Shown here piece by piece: positions 1-7,934 of a DNA stretch of 64,000 bases. Positions within the stretch are counted from its first letter, which is position 1; every line of letters begins with the position of its first letter. The translations under genes and the position numbers were made by a program. The notes beneath the pieces are model-generated. The model worked only from the letters and a program-made list of their open reading frames with translations. It searched no databases and had not been told where the DNA came from. Source of the stretch: Tunturibacter empetritectus (GTDB lineage: Bacteria > Acidobacteriota > Terriglobia > Terriglobales > Acidobacteriaceae); contig NZ_CP132932.1 of NCBI RefSeq assembly GCF_040358985.1, positions 2,294,001-2,358,000 of the forward strand, read 5' to 3'.

Positions 1-782
1 GGACTTCGCCGATGGTGGCCGTTGTGAATGAGACGTTCGTGAAGAAGTTCTTTCCGAATGGGGAAGACCCGATTGGCATTCACTTCGGCTTGGACGGTGT
101 GAAGAGTGCGGGGGAGATAGAGATTGTCGGCGTGGTGTCAGATGTGAAGTATGTGGATCCGCGTGAGGCTGTTCGGCCTATGTATTTTCGGCCGTTTTTG
201 CAACATGCTCCACTGTCTGACAATCAGGATGTGAGGTCGCTCTTCGCAGGGGCGATCATGCTGCAGATGCGTGGCCCTTCGGAGGGATTGGAGGCGCAGG
301 TGCGACGGACACTTGCGAATATCAATCCGAATCTGACCGTGGTTAACTTCAATACCTTCGGCGGTCAGATTGAGGGCCAGTTTAATCAGGATAAGTTGAT
401 TGCGCGGCTGACGCTGCTGTTTGGCGTGTTAGCGCTGGTGCTGGCTTCGGTCGGTCTGTATGGTGTGACGGCTTATACGGTTGCGCGGCGAACGCCTGAG
501 ATTGGGATACGGATGGCACTAGGCGCTGGACGCGGCAGCGTGGTGAGCATGGTGTTGCGTGAGGCCATGTTGCAGGCCGGGATTGGGCTTGCCATCGGAT
601 TGCCTGTTGCGTTGTTGTGCGTGCGCTTTTTGAAGACGCAACTGTATGGAACGGGCGGGCAGGATCCTCTGGTCCTTGCGGGAGCGGTTTTAGTGCTGAT
701 CGTTTCTGCATGCGTTGCGGGGCTTATCCCGGCGCGGCGTGCGGCTTCGACTGATCCGGTCAAAGCGTTGAGGACGGAGTAA
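1..782 (+). CDS. ABC transporter permease, C-terminal part (MacB/FtsX, ADOP type), 5' truncated by window
   Basis: This is the C-terminal ~260 residues of an FtsX-fold permease that pairs with the ATPase encoded next. The frame is open to the window edge (residues T-S-P precede the first ATG at 12), so the true start lies upstream. The visible part has the end of a MacB-type periplasmic domain (VAVVNETFVKKFFP, then IVGVVSDVKY) and three membrane segments: one around LTLLFGVLALVLASVGLYGV, one around GIGLAIGLPVALL, and one near the end. It finishes with the signature RRAASTDPVKALRTE, typical of acidobacterial duplicated-permease (ADOP) proteins. The family exports antibiotics, peptides or lipids, or drives mechanotransmission; the substrate cannot be inferred. 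The gene is first in a + strand operon with an ATPase, a TolC-like channel and a two-component pair. Confidence 0.9.
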   Translation, partial: TSPMVAVVNETFVKKFFPNGEDPIGIHFGLDGVKSAGEIEIVGVVSDVKYVDPREAVRPMYFRPFLQHAPLSDNQDVRSLFAGAIMLQMRGPSEGLEAQVRRTLANINPNLTVVNFNTFGGQIEGQFNQDKLIARLTLLFGVLALVLASVGLYGVTAYTVARRTPEIGIRMALGAGRGSVVSMVLREAMLQAGIGLAIGLPVALLCVRFLKTQLYGTGGQDPLVLAGAVLVLIVSACVAGLIPARRAASTDPVKALRTE

Positions 783-827
783 CAGAGAGACGCGACTATC
801 GCGATTTGAGCCAACAGAAGTTTGTCG

Positions 828-1547
828 ATGGAGCAAAGAATGATTGAGTTGAAACAGCTGGAGCGTAGTTATAAGACGGGTCACACCGAGACGTGGGTTC
901 TGCGACGAATCAATCTCACCATCCGAGAAGGTGAATTTGTAACCGTGATGGGTCCGTCTGGAGCGGGCAAGTCTTCGCTGTTGAATGTGTTGGCGATGCT
1001 GGACGATCAATGGAGGGGAGAGTTTTACTTTGCAGGCGATGCTGTTCATGCGATGAATCGCAAACAGAGGGCCGAACTGGCACGGCGACGAATTGGGATG
1101 GTGTTTCAGAGCTATCACCTGCTGGATGATCTGACGGTGGCGGAGAATATCGATCTGCCGCTGTCTTACAAAGACATTCCGAAGTTGGAGCGGCAGGCAC
1201 TCGTTGCGGATACTTTGGACCGCTTCAACATTGTGGGGAAGAAGGATCTGTTTCCGAACCAGCTCTCTGGCGGGCAACAGCAGTTGGTGGGCATTGCGCG
1301 AGCAGTGATTCACAAGCCGGATCTTTTACTGGCCGATGAGCCGACGGGGAATCTGCACTCGGAGCAGGCCAAGGAGATTATGCAGTTGTTTCGCAGATTG
1401 AATGAAGAGGGAACGACAGTGGTGCAGGTGACGCATTCGGAGACAAACGCAGAGTATGGCTCGCGGACGATTGAGTTGCGAGATGGATGGCTCTCTAGAG
1501 ATACGGCGGGACTTGTAGCGGCTGAAGGAACGGGGGTACGGGCGTGA
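828..1547 (+). CDS. ABC transporter ATP-binding protein (MacB/LolD family)
   Basis: Nucleotide-binding subunit expected to power the preceding permease. Walker A is GPSGAGKSS, the Q-loop region is VFQSYHLLDDLTV, the signature is LSGGQQQ, Walker B is LLLADEPTGNL and the switch histidine is in VTHSE. The LolD/MacB subgroup usually has LSGGQQQRVAIARA; here the Arg after the last Gln is Leu (QQQLVGIARA), a mild oddity. The start is uncertain: ATG 828 has AGAAG 7 nt upstream, ATG 840 is also plausible, and an in-frame TTG lies at 822. The stop overlaps the next gene's GTG (GTGA at 1544-1547), indicating translational coupling with the outer-membrane factor. Confidence 0.93.
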   Translation: MEQRMIELKQLERSYKTGHTETWVLRRINLTIREGEFVTVMGPSGAGKSSLLNVLAMLDDQWRGEFYFAGDAVHAMNRKQRAELARRRIGMVFQSYHLLDDLTVAENIDLPLSYKDIPKLERQALVADTLDRFNIVGKKDLFPNQLSGGQQQLVGIARAVIHKPDLLLADEPTGNLHSEQAKEIMQLFRRLNEEGTTVVQVTHSETNAEYGSRTIELRDGWLSRDTAGLVAAEGTGVRA

Positions 1548-3454
1548 GAGGAAGTTCTTCACTGCTGCGGTGCTTCGGCCTGGTTGTGTTGCTGGAGATG
1601 CCTTTGCTGGCGCAGGTGCAACAGGCTACTGTGGCCCAGACCCCAGCGCCGGCGCAACCTGCGTTGCGGCTGGATATTCCGCACTCTGATAACCCGCTGA
1701 ATACGTACCGGGCTTCCCTGGTGCCGAAGCCGAATCTGGCGAACTCGCCACGGATCGACGCGCTGGTGAAGGACGGAGTTCTTGAGCTGAGTTTGAAGGA
1801 TGCGATCTCACTGGCTCTGGAGAACAATCTTGACCTTGCGATTGCTCGATACAACATTCCAATTGCTGCTGCGGACGTTTTGCGCACGCAGGCGGGCGGA
1901 TCGTTTCGCGGAGTCAACACGGGGGTGGTGCAGAATACTCCGGGAGGCGGTGTAGGTGGCTTTGGCTCAGGCTCGAGTGGGGCTGGCGCTGGTGGCACCT
2001 CGGGAGGCGCTGGTGGTGCTGGCTCGGGTGCATCGGGCCTTGTCTCGTCGACGCTTGGTGCGGGTACGAACGTCTCCTCGTATGATCCTGCGATCACGGG
2101 AACGTTTAGTATCGAGCATTATGCGCAGCCGTTGTCGAATACGATCGTGTATGGAGTTCCGCAGCTCCAGCAGAATACGACGACGGGAAATGTTGGGTAT
2201 GCTCAGGCTTTTCCTACGGGGACTTCAATCTCGGCGGTCTTCGATAATAGTCGCGGAACGACGAACAGTCCGGAGAGCTTTCTCAATCCTAACCTGAACT
2301 CTTACTACCACTTTGCGATTCAGCAGCAGCTGCTTGCGGGCTTTGGACTTGGGCCGAACCTGCGGTTTTTGCGGATCGCCAAAAACAATCAGCGGATTTC
2401 GGATGAGGCGTTCAAGTTGCAAGTCGTGACGACGGTGACCCAGATTGCGAATATGTACTGGGATCTGGTGGCCGCGTACGAAGATGAAGGCGTCAAGAGC
2501 CGCTCGCTTGAGTTTGCCCGCCAGGCGCTGGAGAGTGGGCGCAAGCAGCTGGCGCTGCAAGCGATTCCTGCGATGGATGTGATGAAGGATGAAGCGGAAG
2601 AGGCTAGTCGAGAGCAGGATTTGACGATTGCGAAGACGACATTGCAGTTTCAGGAGTTGCTGATCAAGAATGCGCTGACGAAGAATCTGGACGATCCGAT
2701 TCTGGAGGCGATGCCGGTGCGGCCGACCGATCAGAGCGCGATGGCGGACACGACTCCGCAGGGACCGACGGAAGATATGGCGGCGCGGGCGCTGAAGGAT
2801 CGGCTGGAGTTGGGGGAGTCTGATATTGATCTTGAGAACAGACGACTGAGCCGGGATGCGGCGCGTAACGCTTTGCTGCCTACGGTTGCATTGACTGCCT
2901 ACTACGGCGGCTCGGGTCTGGCTGGGTTGCAAAATCCTGCGTCGGGCACGATCTCAACTAAGCCCCTTGACTTTGGCGGAGCGGTGCAGACGGCTTTTAA
3001 TAACAGCGCTCCTGACTATTATGTCGGGCTGACGGTTAATATTCCTCTGCGAAATCGAGTGGCGAAGTCGGACCAGTATCGCGCGGAGCTGGAGACGAGG
3101 CAGTCGGAGCTGAGGTTGCAGCAGTTGAAGAAGCAGATTCGGATTGAAGTTCGAAACGCGCAATATGCGCTGGAGCAGAGTGAGGCGCGGGTAGTTTCGG
3201 CGCGCAAAGGACGCGATCTGGCACAGAAGACCTTCGACATCACCGCCAAAGAGCAAGAGCTGGGTGCGGGGTCAAACTATCAGACTCTCACGGCGCGGCG
3301 CGATCTGGCAGCGGCGGAGTCTACACTGGTCGCGGCGATGACAGCGTATCAAAAGGCTAAGATTGAAGTGGATCGCGCCGTCGGCTCGACATTAGAAGCA
3401 AATGATATTTCGATAGAATCGGCGAAGACGGGTATAGCCCCGAGTGGGCAGTAG
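1544..3454 (+). CDS. TolC-like outer membrane efflux protein
   Basis: Outer-membrane factor of a tripartite efflux pump. The 636-residue product starts with a signal peptide (LLRCFGLVVLLEMPLLAQ). Two outer-membrane-efflux-protein repeats follow: the first near LSLKDAISLALENNLDLAIARYN (residues ~82-105), the second around residues 415-615 with long heptad-rich helices (QSELRLQQLKKQIRIEVRNAQ). A Gly/Ser/Ala-rich insert fills residues ~133-166, where an extracellular or equatorial loop would be expected. The GTG start overlaps the ATPase stop by 4 nt. No periplasmic adaptor (HlyD/MacA type) is visible in the window; it may lie upstream. The two-component genes follow 17 nt downstream. Confidence 0.9.
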   Translation: MRGSSSLLRCFGLVVLLEMPLLAQVQQATVAQTPAPAQPALRLDIPHSDNPLNTYRASLVPKPNLANSPRIDALVKDGVLELSLKDAISLALENNLDLAIARYNIPIAAADVLRTQAGGSFRGVNTGVVQNTPGGGVGGFGSGSSGAGAGGTSGGAGGAGSGASGLVSSTLGAGTNVSSYDPAITGTFSIEHYAQPLSNTIVYGVPQLQQNTTTGNVGYAQAFPTGTSISAVFDNSRGTTNSPESFLNPNLNSYYHFAIQQQLLAGFGLGPNLRFLRIAKNNQRISDEAFKLQVVTTVTQIANMYWDLVAAYEDEGVKSRSLEFARQALESGRKQLALQAIPAMDVMKDEAEEASREQDLTIAKTTLQFQELLIKNALTKNLDDPILEAMPVRPTDQSAMADTTPQGPTEDMAARALKDRLELGESDIDLENRRLSRDAARNALLPTVALTAYYGGSGLAGLQNPASGTISTKPLDFGGAVQTAFNNSAPDYYVGLTVNIPLRNRVAKSDQYRAELETRQSELRLQQLKKQIRIEVRNAQYALEQSEARVVSARKGRDLAQKTFDITAKEQELGAGSNYQTLTARRDLAAAESTLVAAMTAYQKAKIEVDRAVGSTLEANDISIESAKTGIAPSGQ

Positions 3455-3471
3455 CGCAGGAGCAGGACATC

Positions 3472-4878
3472 ATGTTGGCGGAGCGGATGGATAAGAAGGA
3501 GTCGGGTGCGGAAGATGCGGAGGCGTCGTGCAGGCTCCTGATTGCAGATGACCAGCCACATATTCTGGAGGCGCTGCGGCTGCTGCTGAAGCCGGAGGGG
3601 TACCAGTTGGAGATGGTGCGAACGCCTGCGCTGGTGCTGGACGCGCTTGCGCATGAGAGCTTCGACGGCGTGTTGATCGATCTGAACTACACGCGGGATA
3701 CGACCTCGGGCCAGGAGGGTTTGGATCTCGTGACGCGGGTGAAGGAGATCGATGCGCAGCTGCCGGTAGTTGTGATGACGGCGTGGGGCAATATCGATCT
3801 TGCGGTGGAGGCGATGCGGCGCGGCGCGGGAGACTTCATTCAGAAGCCGTGGGAGAATGCGCGGTTGCTGAGTATTTTGCGGACGCAGATGGAGTTGCAC
3901 CGGAGTCAGAAAAAAATGCGGTGGCTCGAGGCGGAGAATCGCATTCTGCGTGCTCCCGGGGCGCCGGACTTCATCGCTGCGGCGGCTTCGATGAGGCCAG
4001 TGCTGGAGACGATGGCGCGGGTCGGTCCGTCGGACGCAAACGTGTTGATAACTGGGGAGCATGGCACGGGGAAGGAGGTTGTGGCACAGACGCTGCATCG
4101 CTTGTCCTCGCGTGCAGAGCGAACGCTGGTGGCGGTGAATACAGGCGCGCTGCCTGAGGGAACCTTCGAGAGCGAGTTGTTCGGCCATGTGAGAGGGGCT
4201 TTCACCGATGCTCGAACGGACCGCATCGGGCGATTCGAATTGGCGAGCGGCGGGACGCTTTTTCTTGATGAGATTGCGAATATTCCGGTGCGGCAGCAGG
4301 CGAAGTTGCTGCGCGTGCTGGAGACCGGTGAACTGGAACGGGTGGGCTCTTCGAAGACGCAAAAGGTGGATGTGCGGATGCTCTCTGCGACCAATGCGGA
4401 TCTACGAGCGGAGTGCGCGGCTGGACGCTTTCGGGAGGATCTGTTGTTTCGGTTGAACACGGTCGAGATTAGTCTGCCGCCGTTGCGGGAGCGGCGTGAG
4501 GATATTCCGGCGTTGGCGGGGCACTTTATGGCGCGATACGCTGAACGATATCGAAGGCAGATTCAGGGCCTGGAGCCGGCCACGCTTCAGATGATGTTGC
4601 AGTATGGGTGGCCGGGCAACGTGCGCGAGTTGGATCACACGATTGAACGGGCGGTCTTGATGGCTCGGGGGACGTTGATTGAGCCCGCGGATCTGGGACT
4701 GAATACGCAACAGCGGGGCTCGGCGCGGAGCATGGATAATATGAGCCTTGAGGCGGTTGAGGCAATTCTGATTCGCAAAGCGCTTGCCCGCGCAGGTGGT
4801 AATGTGAGCCATGCGGCCGATGCGCTTGGATTGAGCAGGGGAGCGCTTTATCGCCGTATCGAAAAGTATGGTCTCTGA
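3472..4878 (+). CDS. NtrC-family sigma-54-dependent response regulator with a GAFTDA loop
   Basis: Predicted enhancer-binding activator of RNA polymerase-sigma54. The order is receiver domain (residues ~22-140; LLIADDQPH acidic pocket, phospho-acceptor Asp in VLIDLNY, Lys in FIQKPW), AAA+ domain (Walker A GEHGTGKE near 194, Walker B GGTLFLDEI, arginine region FREDLLFRLN) and a Fis-type HTH (ALGLSRGALYRRIEKYGL). The sigma54-contact loop at residues 242-247 reads GAFTDA instead of GAFTGA; codon GAT at 4207-4209 makes the change. It lies in the efflux operon, 17 nt after the TolC-like gene, and overlaps the kinase gene by 11 nt. It probably controls this efflux operon, whose promoter is outside the window. 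Confidence 0.93.
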   Translation: MLAERMDKKESGAEDAEASCRLLIADDQPHILEALRLLLKPEGYQLEMVRTPALVLDALAHESFDGVLIDLNYTRDTTSGQEGLDLVTRVKEIDAQLPVVVMTAWGNIDLAVEAMRRGAGDFIQKPWENARLLSILRTQMELHRSQKKMRWLEAENRILRAPGAPDFIAAAASMRPVLETMARVGPSDANVLITGEHGTGKEVVAQTLHRLSSRAERTLVAVNTGALPEGTFESELFGHVRGAFTDARTDRIGRFELASGGTLFLDEIANIPVRQQAKLLRVLETGELERVGSSKTQKVDVRMLSATNADLRAECAAGRFREDLLFRLNTVEISLPPLRERREDIPALAGHFMARYAERYRRQIQGLEPATLQMMLQYGWPGNVRELDHTIERAVLMARGTLIEPADLGLNTQQRGSARSMDNMSLEAVEAILIRKALARAGGNVSHAADALGLSRGALYRRIEKYGL

Positions 4879-6283
4879 AGATCCAGACGGGAAGAGATCC
4901 AGCGGCAACTCGAGGCTGACCCGCATGCCGCTGGGGCGATCGGGGCGGCGGGTGAGCTTCGAGAAGCGATTGCGCCTTTGGCTTTGCCTTCCCGGGCTGC
5001 CGATGCTGGTGTTGTGCTGGCTTCCGTTGAGGCATCATTCGGTGGATGTTCTTCTGCAAAGTATCGTTCTGCTGAGTCTTGCGCTGGGATGGATCTTTGC
5101 GGTCTCCGTTTTAATGGAGCAGATTGTTCGTCCGCTGCAGACGCTGGCGAACGTCGTGGCTGCGTTGCGCGAGGACGACTTTTCTTTCCGTGCTCGCGGA
5201 GGGCAGAGAAACGACGCTATGGGGGATCTGGCGCTTGAGATTAATCGTCTCGCGGGAATGCTGCAGGGGCAACGTGCAAGCGCGTTAGAAGCAATGGCGT
5301 TGGTGGAACGCGTTATGGAGTCAATGCAGTCGCCGGTGCTGGCGTTTGATCCCGAGGGTCGATTGAAGTTGCTGAACGCCGCAGGGGAGCATGCGTTTGG
5401 GTTGCAGGTTCAGACGGCGCTCGGTCACTCGGCTGTGGGGTTGAAGTTGGACCAGCTGCTTGATGTAGCGGATGAAGAGGTCATGTCGCTGGGTAGCGGG
5501 CAACAGTCGGTGCGATGGGTGGTGAAGAGGACTGGCTTCCGCCTGCGCGGCGTGCCGCATACGTTGTTTGTGCTGTCGGATGTGAGCGCTGCTTTGCGGG
5601 AGGAGGAGCGGATTGCGTGGGAGAGGTTGATTCGGGTGCTGGGACACGAGATCAATAATTCGCTAACGCCTATTAAGTCGATTGCGGGGAGTCTGCGTGG
5701 CCGTCTTGCGGCTTTGGGGAGTGCATCTGGCGAGAGTGCTGATTTTGAGAGGGGCCTCGAGGTTATCGAGAATCGCTCCGAGTCGCTGAACCGGTTTCTG
5801 CAGGCGTACCGTCAGTTGATGGGCCTGCCGGCACCGCGGCTGGCTCCGGTCTCTGTGGCGACTTTGGCGCAGAGTGCGGCATTGCTGGAGAGGCGAGTTG
5901 CAGTGACGGTGGAAGGTGCGGCAGAGGTTGTCGTGCAGGTGGATGCCGACCATATTGAACAGGCGCTGATTAATCTGGTTCGCAACGCAGCCGATGCTGC
6001 GCTTAGTCCAGATCATGCTGGTGAAGGTGATCCCCATGTCAAGATCGTCTGGGCGACGGTTGGTTCCGAGGTTGTGATTGGAGTGGTGGACAATGGTCCT
6101 GGGCTGACGAACGCAGGCAATCTGTTTGTTCCGTTTTATACAACGAAGCCAGGGGGGACAGGGATCGGTCTGGTTCTCGCGCAACAGATTGCACAGGCGC
6201 ATCGGGGATCGGTGCAGTTGGCTAACCGTACCGACGGTCACACAGGGTGCAGGGCCGACCTTCGGTTGCCGCTTGCCGGATGA
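4868..6283 (+). CDS. NtrY-type membrane sensor histidine kinase
   Basis: Partner kinase of the preceding NtrC protein. Two hydrophobic segments (LCLPGLPMLVLCWLPLR and LLQSIVLLSLALGWIFAVSV) flank a very short extracytoplasmic turn. A HAMP-like region follows (RPLQTLANVVAALREDDFSF), then a PAS domain (VERVMESMQSPVLAFDPEG), a HisKA motif LGHEINNSLTPI with His260, and a HATPase domain (N box LINLVRNAADAAL, G1 VVDNGPGL, G2 GGTGIGLVLAQQI). With almost no periplasmic domain, it probably senses a membrane or cytoplasmic signal. ATG 4868 overlaps the 3' end of the regulator gene, so the two are translationally coupled. It is the last gene of the efflux operon. Confidence 0.92.
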   Translation: MVSEDPDGKRSSGNSRLTRMPLGRSGRRVSFEKRLRLWLCLPGLPMLVLCWLPLRHHSVDVLLQSIVLLSLALGWIFAVSVLMEQIVRPLQTLANVVAALREDDFSFRARGGQRNDAMGDLALEINRLAGMLQGQRASALEAMALVERVMESMQSPVLAFDPEGRLKLLNAAGEHAFGLQVQTALGHSAVGLKLDQLLDVADEEVMSLGSGQQSVRWVVKRTGFRLRGVPHTLFVLSDVSAALREEERIAWERLIRVLGHEINNSLTPIKSIAGSLRGRLAALGSASGESADFERGLEVIENRSESLNRFLQAYRQLMGLPAPRLAPVSVATLAQSAALLERRVAVTVEGAAEVVVQVDADHIEQALINLVRNAADAALSPDHAGEGDPHVKIVWATVGSEVVIGVVDNGPGLTNAGNLFVPFYTTKPGGTGIGLVLAQQIAQAHRGSVQLANRTDGHTGCRADLRLPLAG

Positions 6284-6407
6284 CGCTAATCGAGGTTCCC
6301 TGCTCCTGGAGGTGCTGTATTGCTCTTTTAACGATGGTGAAGGAAAGAAGATATGCCAAAAGCCCGTTCGCCGTGCAAAATAGCACAGGATTAAAACGAG
6401 GTGAAGG

Positions 6408-7265
6408 ATGGCTTGTAAGGTGGAAGAGCTGAGACAGATTCCTCTATTTGCGCTGCTCGACGAGGAGGAGATAGGGGTGCTGGCTGCACAGGTGGAGATC
6501 AAAAAGTTTGCAGCACGCCAACGCATCTACAAGCTGGGCGAACCTGGAAAACATGCTTATGTGATGATGTCTGGCGTGGTGCGGGTGACGACGGTGGATC
6601 GCGATCACCAGGAGGTGTTGGTGGATGAGCCGCGCGATGGCGAGTTCTTCGGCTTTGCTTCGATGCTGGAGGATACGCCCCACCAGACGACGGCATTGGC
6701 GATCGAAGAGACGACCTGCGTTGAGGTGAGTCGTGACGATATCGCCGCGCTGCTGCAGCAGAAGCCTATGGCGGGGATGGACATGCTGACAGTAGTGAGC
6801 CGCCAATTTCATGCGTCCCAGGAGTTGGTGCGGCTTCGAGCCAATCGCAACTCGAATGATGTGATCGAAGAGGAGATGAGTTTTGGGGACCGCATAGCCG
6901 ACACGGTCGCACGATTCGGTGGATCATGGACCTTTATCATCTTATTTGGAGCTGTGCTCCTGGTTTATGCTGCGGCGAACATCATTCTAAGAGGTAGAGC
7001 ATGGGATCCCTATCCGTTTATTTTGCTCAATCTGTTTCTGTCAATGCTGGCCGCCATCCAGGCTCCAGTGATTATGATGAGTCAGAATCGTCAGGACACG
7101 AAAGACCGGGTTCGCGGTGAGTTGGACTACGATGTGAATCTTCGTGCTGAGTCCGAGATTCAAAACCTGTCGGGCAAACTGAATATGCTGACGGAGAAGA
7201 TCGGCGACGTTGACGATCTTTTGCGGGAGCACTTGAAGCTGAAGGAACACCTGCCTGGAAGATAG
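6408..7265 (+). CDS. CNMP-fold / DUF1003 membrane protein
   Basis: The N-terminal ~130 residues form a cyclic-nucleotide-binding-like (Crp/EAL) beta-roll (IPLFALLDEEEIGVLA; IYKLGEPGKHAYVMMSGVVRV). The phosphate-binding cassette reads FFGFASMLEDTPHQTTALA. The Arg that normally contacts the cyclic phosphate (PRSA context) is replaced, so cAMP/cGMP binding is doubtful. The C-terminal half is DUF1003: two membrane helices (TFIILFGAVLLVYAAANIIL; ILLNLFLSMLAAIQAPVIMMSQ) followed by the family motif NRQDTKDR and a heptad-rich tail. The start ATG has GAGG 5 nt upstream. The gene stands alone: 124 nt after the kinase and 467 nt before the kdp genes. Its function is unknown. Confidence 0.85.
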   Translation: MACKVEELRQIPLFALLDEEEIGVLAAQVEIKKFAARQRIYKLGEPGKHAYVMMSGVVRVTTVDRDHQEVLVDEPRDGEFFGFASMLEDTPHQTTALAIEETTCVEVSRDDIAALLQQKPMAGMDMLTVVSRQFHASQELVRLRANRNSNDVIEEEMSFGDRIADTVARFGGSWTFIILFGAVLLVYAAANIILRGRAWDPYPFILLNLFLSMLAAIQAPVIMMSQNRQDTKDRVRGELDYDVNLRAESEIQNLSGKLNMLTEKIGDVDDLLREHLKLKEHLPGR

Positions 7266-7732
7266 CAGCAGGGATAGATGGCGAATTTCGATTGCATGGG
7301 GCTCTCGACGTATTAAGGCTCTGTTCCGAATCGGTCTTGTGGAGATCTGCTGGAGGAGAGCATAAGGTGCAGTCTTCGTGCAGGGGCCTTCGCTCGCGCA
7401 AATCCACGCACTTTATCCCATTCCATTGCAGCAATCGACATGTCGAGCTAACTGTGCTTCAGTTCGCAGCGGATCTCTTTATCTGCTGGTACGACTCGTG
7501 CTGAATGGGTGATGGCAGATCAAATTTAACCGCGAAGAGATGCAGTCTGAGGTCTTCCTTGTCGCCCTTAACGGCGCATATGACTTCTTTATGGCCTTTC
7601 TACGTCTTCTTTATGTGCTGACTGCTTGAATGGTGATTGACGCGGGAGCTCGGAAGCCTTCATGGCGTGCTGAGACGTGATCGATCTCCTGCGACGAATT
7701 TGCATGCAATAGCTTCAGTTGGAGGCAGGACT
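7266..7732 (+). other. 467-bp leader/intergenic region upstream of kdp
   Basis: No gene is supported here. Open frames are short, lack ribosome sites and resemble no family. The region is long enough for a regulated leader. I looked for a c-di-AMP (ydaO) or other potassium-related riboswitch core and did not find one. A sigma-54-like hexamer pair lies at 7487-7501 (separate entry). Confidence 0.4.
7487..7501 (+). promoter_or_regulatory. weak sigma-54-like -24/-12 candidate upstream of kdp
   Basis: TGGTACGACTCGTGC keeps the invariant GG and GC at the correct spacing of TGGCACGNNNNTTGC but has two mismatches (C4 to T, T12 to G). It lies about 230 nt before the first kdp ORF. One match of this quality can occur by chance. 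Confidence 0.2.
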
Positions 7733-7837
7733 ATGTGGGATTTGGGATGCGTCGCTGCCAGTGTTTTGTTTTTTCTGATTGCGATTGGCTATACGACGGG
7801 ATGTGAACGGTTGGGGATGAAGGAGAAGCAGGGATGA
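7733..7837 (+). CDS. 34-residue single-pass membrane peptide overlapping kdpF
   Basis: The short ORF begins MWDLGCVAASVLFFLIAIGY and continues TTGCERLGMKEKQG. It has one hydrophobic helix and a charged C-terminus. A strong GGAGG (7721-7725) lies 7 nt before the ATG, and its TGA (7835-7837) overlaps the kdpF ATG (ATGA), which implies translational coupling. The longer in-frame ORF from 7637 has no ribosome site, so the ATG at 7733 is preferred. I believe similar tiny ORFs precede kdpF in other Acidobacteria but could not check. It may be an additional small subunit or a coupling leader for the Kdp pump. Confidence 0.75.
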   Translation: MWDLGCVAASVLFFLIAIGYTTGCERLGMKEKQG

Positions 7838-7920
7838 TCGAGACAACGCTGCTTGGCCTGGTAACCGTGCTGCTATTGATCTATCTGGTTTACGCGCTGC
7901 TGCGCCCCGAAAAGTTTTAG
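7834..7920 (+). CDS. kdpF: K+-transporting ATPase small subunit KdpF
   Basis: The 28-residue product begins MIETTLLGLVTVLLLIYLVY and ends ALLRPEKF. This is the KdpF pattern: one transmembrane helix ending in a short Leu-Arg-Pro-Glu-(K/R)-Phe tail (YALLRPEKF). KdpF stabilises the KdpABC complex by sitting against KdpA in the lipid phase. It overlaps the 34-residue peptide gene by 4 nt and precedes kdpA by 14 nt. Confidence 0.93.
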   Translation: MIETTLLGLVTVLLLIYLVYALLRPEKF

Positions 7921-7934
7921 AGGAAGTAGTCATT

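Noticed and set aside
6320..6345. Sigma-54-like TGGAGG..TTGC upstream of the DUF1003 gene
   Set aside because: The spacing between the two elements is 2 nt too long and the -24 element is poor.
7266..7732. Potassium-related or c-di-AMP riboswitch upstream of kdp
   Set aside because: No recognisable conserved core such as the ydaO motif could be found by eye.
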